From: Streptomyces pyxinicus
Lineage (GTDB): Bacteria > Actinomycetota > Actinomycetes > Streptomycetales > Streptomycetaceae
Direction: 5' to 3'
Assembly (NCBI RefSeq): GCF_024753135.1
Contig: NZ_JANUGP010000007.1
Span: 186,001-250,000 of the forward strand
Length of the DNA stretch: 64,000 nt
Positions 15,203 through 23,754 of this stretch are shown piece by piece. The translations under genes were made by a program, and so were the position numbers. Numbering within the stretch: the first letter of the stretch is position 1; each line of letters begins with the position of its first letter. A model generated the notes under the pieces. It was not told the DNA's origin. It saw only the letters and a program-made list of their open reading frames with translations, and did not search any database.

Positions 15203-16600
15203 GTGACCAGACTCAGCGTCGAGATGCTGGCAGCGGACGCGCCTCCGCCGATCACCTCCGCCGGACACGCCCAGCTGGGCATCGCCGTCCTGGTGGGCAT
15301 CGCCGTGATCGTCCTGCTCATCACGAAGTTCAAGCTCCATGCCTTCCTGGCCCTGACCATCGGCTCCCTGGTGCTCGGCGCGGTCGCCGGCGCCCCGCTG
15401 GACAAGGTCATCACCAGCTTCACCACCGGGCTCGGCGCCACGGTGGCCGGCGTCGGCGTCCTGATCGCGCTCGGGGCGATCCTGGGCAAGCTGCTCGCCG
15501 ACTCCGGGGGCGCCGACGAGATCGTGGACACGATCCTGGCGAAGGCGAGCGGGCGCACCATGCCCTGGGCGATGGTGCTGATCGCCTCCGTGATCGGTCT
15601 GCCGCTGTTCTTCGAGGTCGGCATCGTGCTGCTGATCCCGGTGGTGCTCATGGTCGCCAAGCGCGGCAACTACTCCGTGATGCGCATCGGCATCCCGGCG
15701 CTGGCCGGACTGTCCGTGATGCACGGCCTGATCCCGCCGCACCCCGGCCCGCTGGTCGCGATCGACGCGGTGCACGCCAACCTGGGCGTGACGCTCGCGC
15801 TCGGCATCCTGGTCGCCATCCCGACGGTGATCATCGCCGGTCCGCTGTTCTCCAAGGTCGCCGCCCGCTGGGTGGACGTCCCGGCGCCGGACCGGATGGT
15901 GCCGCAGCGTGCCTCGGAGCAGCTGGAGCGCCGCCCGCGCTTCGGCGCGACGCTCGCCACGATGCTGCTGCCGGTGGTGCTGATGCTGGCGAAGGCCCTG
16001 GTGGACATCGTCGTGGACGACCCCGCGAACTCCACGCAGCGGGTCTTCGACGTGATCGGCTCCCCGCTGATCGCGCTGCTCGCGGCGGTCCTGGTCGGCT
16101 TCTTCACACTGGGCCGGCCCGCCGGATTCACCCGGGACCGGTTGCAGCAGACCGTCGAGAAGGGCCTGATGCCGATCGCCGGCATCCTGCTGATCGTCGG
16201 TGCGGGCGGCGGTTTCAAGCAGACGCTGATCGACTCCGGTGTGGGCCGGATGATCCTGGACATCTCCAAGGACTGGTCGATCCCCGCGCTGCTGCTGGCC
16301 TGGCTGATCGCGGTGGCGATCCGGCTGGCGACCGGTTCGGCGACGGTGGCGACTGTCTCGGCGGCCGGTCTGGTGGCCCCGCTCGCGGCCGACATGTCGA
16401 CCACCCATACCGCCCTGCTGGTCCTCGCCATCGGCGCCGGCTCGCTCTTCTTCAGCCATGTCAACGACGCCGGTTTCTGGTTGGTGAAGGAGTACTTCGG
16501 GCTGAGTGTCGGGCAGACCGTGAAGACCTGGTCGGTGATGGAGACGATCATCTCGGTGGTCGCCGGCGGTCTGGTGCTGCTGCTGTCGCTGGTGATCTAG
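15203..16600 (+). CDS. gntP: Gluconate permease, GntP family
   Basis: This 465-residue integral membrane protein has about 12-14 helices and starts at a GTG with AAGGGAA upstream. GntP features include the GLPLFFEVGIVLLIPVV segment, GLIPPHPGPL, ATGSATVATVSAAGL and the last FFSHVNDAGFWLVKEYFGLS block. It imports gluconate with protons. It is downstream of gluconokinase in the same orientation and presumably under the divergent GntR. Confidence 0.94.
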   Translation: MTRLSVEMLAADAPPPITSAGHAQLGIAVLVGIAVIVLLITKFKLHAFLALTIGSLVLGAVAGAPLDKVITSFTTGLGATVAGVGVLIALGAILGKLLADSGGADEIVDTILAKASGRTMPWAMVLIASVIGLPLFFEVGIVLLIPVVLMVAKRGNYSVMRIGIPALAGLSVMHGLIPPHPGPLVAIDAVHANLGVTLALGILVAIPTVIIAGPLFSKVAARWVDVPAPDRMVPQRASEQLERRPRFGATLATMLLPVVLMLAKALVDIVVDDPANSTQRVFDVIGSPLIALLAAVLVGFFTLGRPAGFTRDRLQQTVEKGLMPIAGILLIVGAGGGFKQTLIDSGVGRMILDISKDWSIPALLLAWLIAVAIRLATGSATVATVSAAGLVAPLAADMSTTHTALLVLAIGAGSLFFSHVNDAGFWLVKEYFGLSVGQTVKTWSVMETIISVVAGGLVLLLSLVI

Positions 16601-16627
16601 CGGGGCGAGGGCACGTACGACGCCCGC

Positions 16628-16660
16628 GGCGCCCCTGGGGAGGGCTTCCCTAGGGGCGCC
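16628..16660. terminator. Hairpin between gntP and the cytochrome b gene
   Basis: The stem GGCGCCCCT/AGGGGCGCC (9 bp perfect) encloses a 15-nt loop that can itself partly pair. It overlaps the last codons of the converging cytochrome b gene and probably stops transcription from both sides. Confidence 0.6.
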
Positions 16661-17276
16661 ACAGGGGGTGTTCCCGCTTCGCCCACTGTCGCGACACCGT
16701 CCCCGTGCGCAGGCCCCTGCGGGACTCCGGGTCGGCCAGGGCCATGCCGATGTGGCCGGCCAGGACGACGCCGATGGTGAGGGCCAGCCAGTCGTGGACG
16801 AAGGTGGCCGAGGTGCGCCACACCAGCGGGGTCAGGTGGGTGAACCACATCAGCAGGCCCGTGCCCAGCATCACCAGGCTCGCGCCGGCGATCCAGGCGG
16901 CGTAGACCTTCTGCCCGGCGTTGAACTTGCCCGCGGGGCGCGAGGAACGGCGCTTGTCGCGGACCAGTGCGGCGCGCAGCCAGAGCCGGTCGTGCGGGCC
17001 GAAGCGGTTGAGGAAACGCAGATCGGCCCGGAAGGCGCGGGAGGCCAGGCCCAGCAGCACCGGCACCGGCAGAGCGACGCCGGCCAGTTCGTGGACCCGG
17101 ACGACCAGGTCCCGGCGGCCGACCAGGACCGCGAGCTGCGGGATGTAGAGGACGGCCGCCGTCAGCACGCAGACGCCCATCAGCGCGGCCGTCAGCCGGT
17201 GCACCCACCGTTCGGCCGGGCTGAACCGGCGGATCCGGGCGTCCGGCGGGGCCGGGGTCTCAGCCGGTGGGGTCAT
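16650..17276 (-). CDS. Cytochrome b561-like membrane subunit (MsrQ/FdnI-type)
   Basis: This 208-residue protein has four transmembrane helices and conserved histidines suited to bis-heme b binding (ERWVHRLTAALM near residue 22, VRVHELAGVALPV, TFVHDWLALTIGVVLAGHIGMAL). It resembles formate dehydrogenase gamma/cytochrome b561 subunits. Its start overlaps the 3' end of the molybdopterin enzyme by 17 bp, so it is very probably the membrane electron-transfer partner that passes electrons between the quinone pool and that enzyme. Confidence 0.85.
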   Translation of the reverse strand: MTPPAETPAPPDARIRRFSPAERWVHRLTAALMGVCVLTAAVLYIPQLAVLVGRRDLVVRVHELAGVALPVPVLLGLASRAFRADLRFLNRFGPHDRLWLRAALVRDKRRSSRPAGKFNAGQKVYAAWIAGASLVMLGTGLLMWFTHLTPLVWRTSATFVHDWLALTIGVVLAGHIGMALADPESRRGLRTGTVSRQWAKREHPLWRP

Positions 17277-18114
17277 CGGACCGTCCGTTCGAGCGGCCGA
17301 CCCAGGCGTCGACGTCGTAGCCCAGGTTCTCCCAGTAGCCGGGCCGCACCCGGTCGGTGACGGTGATGCCGGACAGCCATTTCGCGGACTTGTAGAAGTA
17401 CATGGGGGCGACGTAGAGGCGGACCGGGCCGCCGTGGTCGTGGCCGATGTCCTTGTCCTGCATGCGCAGGGCGACCAGGACGTCCGGGCGCCGGGCCTGC
17501 TCCAGGGTGAGGCTCTCGCTGTAGGTGCCGTCGAAGCAGGTGAAGCGGACGGCCTTCGCGGAGGAGCGGACCCCGGCGGCGTCGAGCAGGTCGGCGAGGC
17601 GGACGCCCTCGAAGGGGGTGCCGGGCACCCGCCAGCCGGTGACGCACTGGACGTCCCGGACCAGCCGGGTCTGCCGCAGGGCGCGCAGGTCGGCGAGGCC
17701 GTAGCCGCGCGGGCGGTCGACCAGGCCGTCCACGGTGAGACGGTAGTCGGCGGCGGTGCGGTGCGGGACGGAGGCGGCGACCGAGTAGTAGCGGAAGCCG
17801 CCGCCGTTGGGCAGCAGTCCGGTCAGGCCCGTGGGGTCCTCGCCGGCGACCGCGCCCAGGAAGCCTTCGAGGCCGCGCTGGACCACGGGCGCGGTGACCA
17901 GGCCGAGCGCGCCGAGGCCGAGGGTGCCGAGGAAGACACGGCGGCCGATCGGGCGGCCTCCCGGGTCCTCGGATCGTTCCGGTTCCTTGGGTCGCTCCGG
18001 GTCGTCGGATCGTTCCGGTTCCTTGGGTCGCTCCGGTTCCTTGGGTCGCTCCGGTTCCTTGGGTCGCTCCGGGTCCTCGGACTGTCCCGGGTCCTCGGGT
18101 CGTTCAGCGTTCAC
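17260..18114 (-). CDS. Molybdopterin-dependent oxidoreductase (YedY/sulfite-oxidase fold)
   Basis: This 284-residue protein has an unusual first 55 residues: a hydrophilic tandem repeat of Glu-Arg-Pro-Lys-Glu-Pro type. A RRVFLGTLGLGALGLV segment follows at about 58-73, resembling a twin-arginine signal or anchor. The oxidoreductase molybdopterin domain is at about 105-270, with the Mo-ligand cysteine in DVQCVTGW and the family block SLTLEQARRPDVLVAL. Such enzymes are exported, folded with Moco, and reduce S- or N-oxides or oxidise sulfite. With the adjacent cytochrome b it resembles the MsrPQ methionine-sulfoxide repair pair, but the substrate is not certain. Confidence 0.85.
   Translation of the reverse strand: MNAERPEDPGQSEDPERPKEPERPKEPERPKEPERSDDPERPKEPERSEDPGGRPIGRRVFLGTLGLGALGLVTAPVVQRGLEGFLGAVAGEDPTGLTGLLPNGGGFRYYSVAASVPHRTAADYRLTVDGLVDRPRGYGLADLRALRQTRLVRDVQCVTGWRVPGTPFEGVRLADLLDAAGVRSSAKAVRFTCFDGTYSESLTLEQARRPDVLVALRMQDKDIGHDHGGPVRLYVAPMYFYKSAKWLSGITVTDRVRPGYWENLGYDVDAWVGRSNGRSDDPTG
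17962..18106. repeat. In-frame 18-bp minisatellite in the molybdoenzyme gene
   Basis: Imperfect copies of an 18-bp unit (CCGGTTCCTTGGGTCGCT) run through the 5' end of the gene, encoding ERPKEP-type repeats ahead of the export signal. Adjacent copies are nearly identical, which points to recent slippage or expansion. Confidence 0.8.
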
Positions 18115-18180
18115 GGTCCCATTCGAGCACCCGGGAGCTGGCGGGGCCAGGAAATGGGGCGCGCGGTAAGACTTCCGTCA

Positions 18181-19254
18181 TCACTCGCCGCCGGATCTCG
18201 TGGGGCACTCCTCCCCCAGCGCGCGGGCGCGGGCGGCGCGGAAGGCGGCCGGCGGGTCGTCGTGCGTGTACGACCAGGGTGCCGGGGTGACGTGTTCGCC
18301 GATGCGCCGGAAGAGGGCGGCGGCCTCGGCGTGGCGGCCCGCGCGGCACAGGGCGAAGGCGAGGTGGTTGAGGTCGAGGTGGCGTCGGGGGTGGTCGTCG
18401 TGCTCCCACTCCAGCCACCAGTCGAAGGCGGCGCGCAGCATCCGGCGGGCGCGGGGGCCGGTCCAGTGGCCGCCGGCGGCCGGGTCCGCGGGGGCGAGGC
18501 CGGCGGCGGCGAGGACGCGGTGGCGCTCGGCGTAGGCGACGACCGGCAGGACGGCCAGCGGGGAGTCGGCGGGGGCGCGGGCGGCGGCCAGCTCGGCGAG
18601 GTCGTACACCTCGTGGGACTCGGGACGGCGGCCGGCGGGGCGCTCGGCGAGCCGGGCGACCAGCAGATGGTGGGCGTGATGGTGCTCGGGGTGGCGGTGG
18701 CGCACCTCGGCGAAGACGCCGAGCACCTCCTGGTCGGTGCCGAGGTCCCGGGCGAGCTGGAGCAGGCCGAGCCAGGGGGTGGGGTCGGCGGGGGCGCGAG
18801 CGGCCGCCGTGGCGCAGGCCGCCCGGGCGAGGTCCGGATCCTCCTCGCCGTGCAGGGCGCGCCGTACCTGGGCGAGGGCGTACAGGGCGGCGGCGTCGGC
18901 GGATTCGGGCTCGGCGGCTGACCACTGCCGGGCCCGGGCGGCGGCGTGGGGCCGGGCGGCGAGGACCGTGAGCCGGTGGCCGCGGCGGTCCCAGTCGTCA
19001 CCCGTACGGAGCAGCAGGGAGCGGGCGGCCTGGTGTCTGCCCTGGGCCAACGCGCTGCGGGCGGCGCGCAGTTCGGTGTCGTCCAGAGCGTCGTCGAGGA
19101 CGTCGCCTGCGGCGTTGTCGGCGATGCCCTCGCGCACGTCGCCGGGGGCTTCGCCGGACGTGTCGTCCAGGGCCTCCGGGTCGTGCGGGGTGGTGCCGCC
19201 GGGTCGTTCCGCGGGGGCGCGGCGCGCGCCGAGCAGAGGCGGGAGTGAGGTCAC
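18181..19254 (-). CDS. TPR-like helical repeat protein, function unknown
   Basis: This 357-residue soluble protein is made almost wholly of Ala/Arg-rich helix pairs from about residue 60 on (ELRAARSALAQGRHQAARSLL, ADAAALYALAQVRRALHG, HLDLNHLAFALCRAGRHAEAAALFRRIGEH). This is characteristic of TPR or SEL1-like scaffolds. Residues 1-60 are polar and acidic. There is no signal peptide or catalytic motif. It lies upstream of the molybdoenzyme gene on the same strand with a 66-bp gap, but no functional link is shown. Confidence 0.7.
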   Translation of the reverse strand: MTSLPPLLGARRAPAERPGGTTPHDPEALDDTSGEAPGDVREGIADNAAGDVLDDALDDTELRAARSALAQGRHQAARSLLLRTGDDWDRRGHRLTVLAARPHAAARARQWSAAEPESADAAALYALAQVRRALHGEEDPDLARAACATAAARAPADPTPWLGLLQLARDLGTDQEVLGVFAEVRHRHPEHHHAHHLLVARLAERPAGRRPESHEVYDLAELAAARAPADSPLAVLPVVAYAERHRVLAAAGLAPADPAAGGHWTGPRARRMLRAAFDWWLEWEHDDHPRRHLDLNHLAFALCRAGRHAEAAALFRRIGEHVTPAPWSYTHDDPPAAFRAARARALGEECPTRSGGE

Positions 19255-19612
19255 CGCGGGTCTTCCTGTTTTCGGGCTGTCATCGACCGATCACGCACAG
19301 CCAACCCTGAGCCAAGGGTCGCGTCAAGCGGAACGGTGATGTTACTGGATTCAACTGCCTTGGAGGAAGCGGCACTTGAGGTGACTCCAGGTCGGCCCGG
19401 GCACCTCTCCGGCGGGCCCTGTGGCGTACGCCATGGCGGGGGACGCACCGGGCACCCACCATGGCGGGACGGTCCCCCGGCCGGCCGCCCGGTGGCGGCG
19501 TGACCGGGACAACCGGCCGGTTCCGGGTACTCTCCGGGTCAATGCCGTCCCCGGAGCACTACAGTCGGCCACTGCGCGTCCGTGGTCCGGCCGGATGATC
19601 GAGGTACGCAGC
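19255..19612. other. Intergenic region, no gene seen
   Basis: These 358 bp lie between the divergent TPR-like gene and the membrane transporter. Short reading frames exist on both strands but have no ribosome site or conserved look. A CTTGAGG half-site near 19375 recalls half of a SoxR box but has no matching other half. I see no clear promoter or RNA gene. Confidence 0.5.
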
Positions 19613-20509
19613 GTGTCCGTTCTGGTTCTCCTTCTCGCCGTCAGCGCGGCCTGCTGTCTGGGCTTCGGGTTCGTGCTCCAGCAGGACGCCGCGCAGCGGG
19701 CGCCGCTGAGCGACTTCCTGTCCTTCCGGCTGCTGCTCGACCTGATGCGCGTGCCGCGCTGGCTGGGCGGCCTCGGGCTGATGATCGCCGGCATGGTGCT
19801 CGGCGCGATCGCCCTCGGCAAGGGGGAGATCTCCCTGGTCGAACCGCTGCTGGCGACCAACCTGCTGTTCGCGCTGGCCCTGTCGCGGTATCGGACCAGA
19901 CAGCCGCTCGGCCGTCAGGGCTGGGCCGGTCTGCTGCTGCTCGCGGGCGGGGTGAGCGCGTTCATCCTGGCGGGTGAGCCGCGCGGGGGCAGCGCCGTCG
20001 CCGACCCGCTGCGGCACTGGCTGATCGTCGGCGCGATGGTGGGGGTGGCGCTGCTGCTCACGGCGTACGGCAAGCGTTCCCGGCTGAGCTGGGGCCCGGT
20101 CCTGCTGGCCACCGCCGCCGGGCTGCTCTACGGCGTGCAGGACGCGCTGACCCGGGTGAGCGGCACGCTCTTCGGCGCCGACGGGCTCACCGGGCTGCTG
20201 ACCAGCTGGCAGCCGTACGGCGTGCTGGCCTGCGGGGTCACCGGTCTGGTCCTGGTGCAGAGCGCGTTCGAGACGGCGCCGCTGCGCATGTCGCTGCCCG
20301 CGCTCACCGCCGCCGAGCCGCTCGCCGGGATCCTGTGCGGGGTGGGTTTCCTCGGCGACCGGCTGCGCACCGACACCGGGGCGCTGGCCTGGGAGGCGGC
20401 CGGACTCGCGGCCGTGGTCGCGGGCATCGTGCTGCTCGGGATGCACCCGGCGATGCCCTGCGGCGGCGCGGAGTCCGAGCCCCCGGCCCGGGACCTGCAA
20501 CGCCGCTGA
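19613..20509 (+). CDS. DMT-superfamily (EamA-like) membrane transporter
   Basis: This 298-residue protein has about nine to ten hydrophobic helices with two-fold internal similarity typical of drug/metabolite transporters. It begins directly with a helix (VSVLVLLLAVSAACCLGFGFVLQQ) and includes the conserved EPLLATNLLFAL and LTAAEPLAGILCGVGFLGDRL segments that occupy equivalent positions in the two repeats. The GTG at 19613 was chosen because GAGG lies 8 nt upstream; an ATG at 19595 is possible. The substrate is unknown. Confidence 0.8.
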   Translation: MSVLVLLLAVSAACCLGFGFVLQQDAAQRAPLSDFLSFRLLLDLMRVPRWLGGLGLMIAGMVLGAIALGKGEISLVEPLLATNLLFALALSRYRTRQPLGRQGWAGLLLLAGGVSAFILAGEPRGGSAVADPLRHWLIVGAMVGVALLLTAYGKRSRLSWGPVLLATAAGLLYGVQDALTRVSGTLFGADGLTGLLTSWQPYGVLACGVTGLVLVQSAFETAPLRMSLPALTAAEPLAGILCGVGFLGDRLRTDTGALAWEAAGLAAVVAGIVLLGMHPAMPCGGAESEPPARDLQRR

Positions 20510-20565
20510 GCCCCGGCCCGGGGTCCTGGACCGGCCGCTGAGGCGCCGCCTGCTTGGATGACGGC

Positions 20566-21126
20566 ATGAACCCAGCCGACCCCGCACACGACCCCGCACA
20601 CGACCCCGCACACGACCCCGCACACGAGATCCTCGACATCGTCGACGAGCACGACCGGGTGATCGCGCGGTATCCGCGCGGCGAGGCCTACGCCCGCGGG
20701 CTGCGCCACCGGTGCGCGTTCATCGAGGTCAGGGACGCCTCCGGCCGGCTCTTCGTGCACCGGCGCACGGCCACCAAGCTGGTCTTCCCGGCCCTGTACG
20801 ACATGTTCGTCGGCGGGGTCGTCGGGGCGGGCGAGTCCTACGACGAGGCCGCCCTGCGCGAGGCCGAGGAGGAGCTGGGCGTGTCCGGCCTGCCCCGGCC
20901 GGAGTTCCTCTTCAAGTTCCTGTACGACGACGGCGCCGGGCGCACCTGGTGGTCCGCGGTCTACGAGGTGCGCTGCGAGCTGCCGGTACGGCCTCAGGCG
21001 GAGGAGGTCCAGTGGTACGACTTTCTGCCCGAGGACGAGGTCGAGCGGCGGCTCGGCAGCTGGGAGTGGGTGCCGGACGGGCTGGCCGCGTACGAGCGGC
21101 TGCGGGCGTTCCGGGCCGGGCGGTGA
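20566..21126 (+). CDS. Nudix hydrolase with N-terminal DPAH repeats
   Basis: This 186-residue enzyme has a complete Nudix box at residues 84-106: Gly84, Glu90, then REAEEELGV with the metal-binding REuxEE core. The order of elements (LFVHRRTATKLVFPALYDMFVGG before the box, FKFLYDDGAGRTWWSAVYEV after it) is like IPP-isomerase/YfcD-type Nudix enzymes that hydrolyse nucleoside diphosphate derivatives. Four perfect copies of Asp-Pro-Ala-His occupy residues 5-20. It is followed 21 bp later by two DUF202 genes, probably one operon. Confidence 0.87.
   Translation: MNPADPAHDPAHDPAHDPAHEILDIVDEHDRVIARYPRGEAYARGLRHRCAFIEVRDASGRLFVHRRTATKLVFPALYDMFVGGVVGAGESYDEAALREAEEELGVSGLPRPEFLFKFLYDDGAGRTWWSAVYEVRCELPVRPQAEEVQWYDFLPEDEVERRLGSWEWVPDGLAAYERLRAFRAGR
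20578..20625. repeat. Perfect 12-bp tandem repeat, four copies
   Basis: Four identical copies of GACCCCGCACAC encode (Asp-Pro-Ala-His)x4 at the start of the Nudix protein. Exact identity implies recent expansion; copy number should vary between strains. Confidence 0.9.
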
Positions 21127-21147
21127 GGCGCCGGTAGGGTCGGCGGC

Positions 21148-21540
21148 GTGAGCGGATTCGTGGACAACGTCCGGCTGTGGTTCGCGCCGGAGCGGGTGCG
21201 GGACGAGGGCGACACGCCCGACTACCGGTTCTCGCTGGCCAACGAGCGCACCTTTCTCGCCTGGCTGCGGACGGCCCTGGCGCTGATCGGCGGCGGGTTC
21301 GCGGTGGACCAGTTCCTGCCGGACCTGCGCTGGGCGTGGCGGGCCGGTCTCGCGCTCGCGCTGCTGGCGGCCGGGGTGCTGTGCGCGCTGCGCGCGGTGA
21401 ACCACTGGGTGCGCTGCGAGCGGGCGATCCGGCGCGGCGAGGACCTGCCGGCGTCCCGGTTCCCGGCGCTGCTGGGCGTGGTCGTCGCGGTGGTGGCGGT
21501 GGCGATGGTGGTCGTGGTGCTGGCCGGATGGGAGAAGTGA
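21148..21540 (+). CDS. DUF202 (YidH-like) membrane protein
   Basis: This 130-residue protein has the DUF202 signature after a soluble start: LANERTFLAWLRTALALIGGGFAVDQF, then two further helices (AGLALALLAAGVLCAL and LGVVVAVVAVAMVVVVLAG). It starts at a GTG. DUF202 proteins are small inner-membrane proteins of unknown function, often in pairs as here. Its stop overlaps the next gene's GTG. Confidence 0.85.
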   Translation: MSGFVDNVRLWFAPERVRDEGDTPDYRFSLANERTFLAWLRTALALIGGGFAVDQFLPDLRWAWRAGLALALLAAGVLCALRAVNHWVRCERAIRRGEDLPASRFPALLGVVVAVVAVAMVVVVLAGWEK

Positions 21541-21899
21541 GCGCCGGGCGGGACCCGGGGCTCCAGCGGGCCGGGCGGGACCCGGAGCTCCAGCGCGCCG
21601 GGCGGGACCCCGGGCTCCAGCCCGAGCGGACCCGGCTGGCGTGGCGGCGTACGACGCTGTCGGCGGTCGTGGCCGCGGTGCTCGCGGTGCGGACGGCACT
21701 GCGCGACGGGTCGGCCCTCGGGGTGACCATGGCCGCGCTGTGCTGTCTGCTGTGGCTGTGCTTCCTGGGCCTGGCGCATGGCCGGATCCGGGTGCTGTCC
21801 GCCGGGTCCCCGCCGCCGGCACTGGCCGCCCGGCGGGCGACGGCGGCGGTGCTGTGCGCGGTGGCACTGGCGGTGTGCGCGGCCGTACTGGTGGTGTGA
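21537..21899 (+). CDS. Second DUF202 membrane protein
   Basis: This 120-residue protein starts at a GTG within GTGA, translationally coupled to the first DUF202 gene. The N-terminus carries three copies of a 9-residue repeat (GRDPGLQRA type), then PERTRLAWRRTTLSAVVAAVLAV, the DUF202 core, and two more helices. Together with its neighbour it probably forms a small membrane complex; no activity is known. An ATG 9 bp upstream is an alternative start. Confidence 0.82.
   Translation: MSAGRDPGLQRAGRDPELQRAGRDPGLQPERTRLAWRRTTLSAVVAAVLAVRTALRDGSALGVTMAALCCLLWLCFLGLAHGRIRVLSAGSPPPALAARRATAAVLCAVALAVCAAVLVV
21543..21623. repeat. 27-bp tandem repeat, three copies, in DUF202 gene
   Basis: Three nearly identical 27-bp units (beginning GCCGGGCGGGACCC) encode three 9-residue repeats at the N-terminus of the second DUF202 protein. 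Confidence 0.85.
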
Positions 21900-21996
21900 C
21901 CGCCCGAGCGACCCGGATCCGTGGTGGCCAGGGGTTATCCCGCGGAAACCCTTGAGGCGGCTGGAGCGGCGTCCGCCGAGTCCCCCGTGCGCCGGT

Positions 21997-22917
21997 TCAC
22001 AGCGCGATCACGATCTTGCCGTGCGCGTGCCTCTCGGCCTGCGTGGTCACGGCTTCCCGGATCCGCTCGACCGGGTAGGTCGCCGCGATCGGCACCGTGA
22101 TCTCGCCGGAGTTGATCAATTCGGCGATCCGCTCCATGGCGCCCGGACCCGCGTCGACGGCGCCCGCCTTGTGCACACCGGGCGGCGGGGCGGGGCCGTC
22201 GGCCACGACGGTGACGCGGTCGGGTGCCACGCCGAGCTTGAGCGCGGTCTCGGCCGCCTCCCTTCCGAACAGGTCGGCGGCGGTGGTGATCCCCTCGGGG
22301 GCCAGGGCCCGCACCCGGTCCGCCAGGCCGGGGCCGTACGCCACGGGTTCGGCGCCGAGCCCGCGCAGGAATCCGAACGTGCCCTCGGAGGCGGTGCCGA
22401 GCACCCGGGCGCCGGCGAGCTTCGCCAGCTGCACGGCGAAGATGCCTACGCCGCCCGCCGCTCCACCGATCAGGACGGTGTCCCCGGCGCGGAGCCCGAT
22501 CGCGGCGAGCGCGGCGGAGGCCGTCAGGCCGGACACCGGAAGCGTGGCCGCCACCTCGTCGGCGATGCCCTCCGGGGTGTGCCACAGATTCGGCGCGGGT
22601 GTCTCGACCAGCACGAAATCGGCGACGGAGCGGCCGATCGCGGCCCCGTACACCCGGTCGCCGACCGCGAATCCCGTCGCTTCGGCGCCGACCTCGTCCA
22701 CCACTCCCGCGAAGTCGCTGCCGAATCCGGCCGGCAGGGTGATGCCGAACCGCGCCGCCATGTCGGGCTGCGTGGTGATCTGCCAGTCCATCGGATTCAG
22801 CCCGGCCGCGGTGACCCGGACGCGCACCTCGTCCGGCGCGGCGTGCGGCTCGGGTATGTCCCGCACTTCGAGTACTTCCGGACCGCCGAACCGCTCGTAA
22901 CGCACAGCTTTACTCAT
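21997..22917 (-). CDS. Quinone-reductase-type NADP-dependent alcohol dehydrogenase
   Basis: This 306-residue medium-chain dehydrogenase/reductase has the GroES-like domain first (GPEVLEVRDIPEPHAAPDEVRVRV, LPAGFGSDFAGVVDEVG). The Rossmann motif is VLIGGAAGGVGIFAVQLAK around residue 145. There are no zinc-ligand cysteines, so it belongs to the zinc-free quinone oxidoreductase group that reduces quinones or enones with NADPH. It is divergent from a TetR gene, with twin operator-like palindromes between them. Confidence 0.88.
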   Translation of the reverse strand: MSKAVRYERFGGPEVLEVRDIPEPHAAPDEVRVRVTAAGLNPMDWQITTQPDMAARFGITLPAGFGSDFAGVVDEVGAEATGFAVGDRVYGAAIGRSVADFVLVETPAPNLWHTPEGIADEVAATLPVSGLTASAALAAIGLRAGDTVLIGGAAGGVGIFAVQLAKLAGARVLGTASEGTFGFLRGLGAEPVAYGPGLADRVRALAPEGITTAADLFGREAAETALKLGVAPDRVTVVADGPAPPPGVHKAGAVDAGPGAMERIAELINSGEITVPIAATYPVERIREAVTTQAERHAHGKIVIAL

Positions 22918-22940
22918 CGATGACCTCTCCTGGCCAGTGA

Positions 22941-22989
22941 TGGGACTTGGTCTCATCGACCCTACAGCAAGCGATGGGACCAAGTCCCG
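22941..22989. promoter_or_regulatory. Twin TetR operators in the divergent promoter
   Basis: Two copies of a 15-bp palindrome, TGGGACTTGGTCTCA (22941-22955) and TGGGACCAAGTCCCG (22975-22989), are 34 bp apart and inverted. They lie between the start codons of the oxidoreductase and the TetR gene, a classic autorepressor arrangement. Confidence 0.72.
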
Positions 22990-23001
22990 TACACTGTTCG
23001 C

Positions 23002-23571
23002 ATGGCTCGCTGGCAACCCGACGCACCAGGACGACTCGCTGCCGCCGCCCTCGACCTCTTCGAGGAGAACGGCTACGAGAACACGACCGTGATCGAGATA
23101 GCGGAGCGCGCGGGGCTCACCAAGAGCACGTTCTTCCGGCACTTCCCGGACAAGCGCGAGGTGCTCTTCGGCGGGGGTACGGTGGCCGGCCTGCTCGTCG
23201 AGGGGATCGCCTCGGCGCCGCCGGGGGCCGGGCCGCTCGACACGGTGGCGGAGGCCCTCGACGCGCTCGGCCGGACGTTCTTCACCGCCGACCACCGCGA
23301 CTTCAGCCGCCGGCGCCAGGCCGTGCTGAACGCCCATACGGAACTGCGGGAACGCGAAGCCCTGAAACGGATCGGCCTCACCGCCTCGATGATCGAGGCC
23401 CTCAGGCACCGGGGAGTCCCGGACCTGACCGCGCGCGTGGCCGCGCAACTGGGCACGCTCACCTGGGAGATCGCCTTCGACCAGTGGATCGACGCCGGCA
23501 ACGGCGAGGGCTTCGGCCCGCTGGCACGACAGGCGCTCGCCGAGGTACGCGCGGCGGGAGCCGCAGGCTAG
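23002..23571 (+). CDS. TetR-family repressor of the divergent oxidoreductase
   Basis: This 189-residue protein has the helix-turn-helix at about 25-47 (TVIEIAERAGLTKSTFFRHFPDKREVLF), then an all-helical ligand domain. It begins 12 bp after a palindrome that matches another next to the divergent gene. It most likely represses both genes and is released by a quinone, electrophile or drug-like ligand; the ligand cannot be read from sequence. Confidence 0.88.
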   Translation: MARWQPDAPGRLAAAALDLFEENGYENTTVIEIAERAGLTKSTFFRHFPDKREVLFGGGTVAGLLVEGIASAPPGAGPLDTVAEALDALGRTFFTADHRDFSRRRQAVLNAHTELREREALKRIGLTASMIEALRHRGVPDLTARVAAQLGTLTWEIAFDQWIDAGNGEGFGPLARQALAEVRAAGAAG

Positions 23572-23754
23572 GCCGTCGGGTCCCGGGCGTCCGACCACGC
23601 CATGGTGACGGCCCTCGGGGGCGAGCGGATCGGCGAGACCTCGCGGGTACGCGACCGCCACGCAACCAGGGTGCCCCGATACATCCCTTTCGCGTGGCAG
23701 CCTGTGCGTCGTCAACTCCGCGTGCCAACTCCCCGTACCCCGAAGGTGAGCACC

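Noticed and set aside
19371..19390. CTTGAGG as a possible SoxR box
   Set aside because: No complementary CCTCAAG half at the required spacing, and flanking genes are not known SoxR targets.
19251..19448. Small minus-strand frame of 65 codons
   Set aside because: No ribosome site, no codon-position bias, no recognisable features.
20578..20625. Tandem repeats considered as a CRISPR array
   Set aside because: Units are 12 bp with no spacers and keep a reading frame; no cas genes are present.
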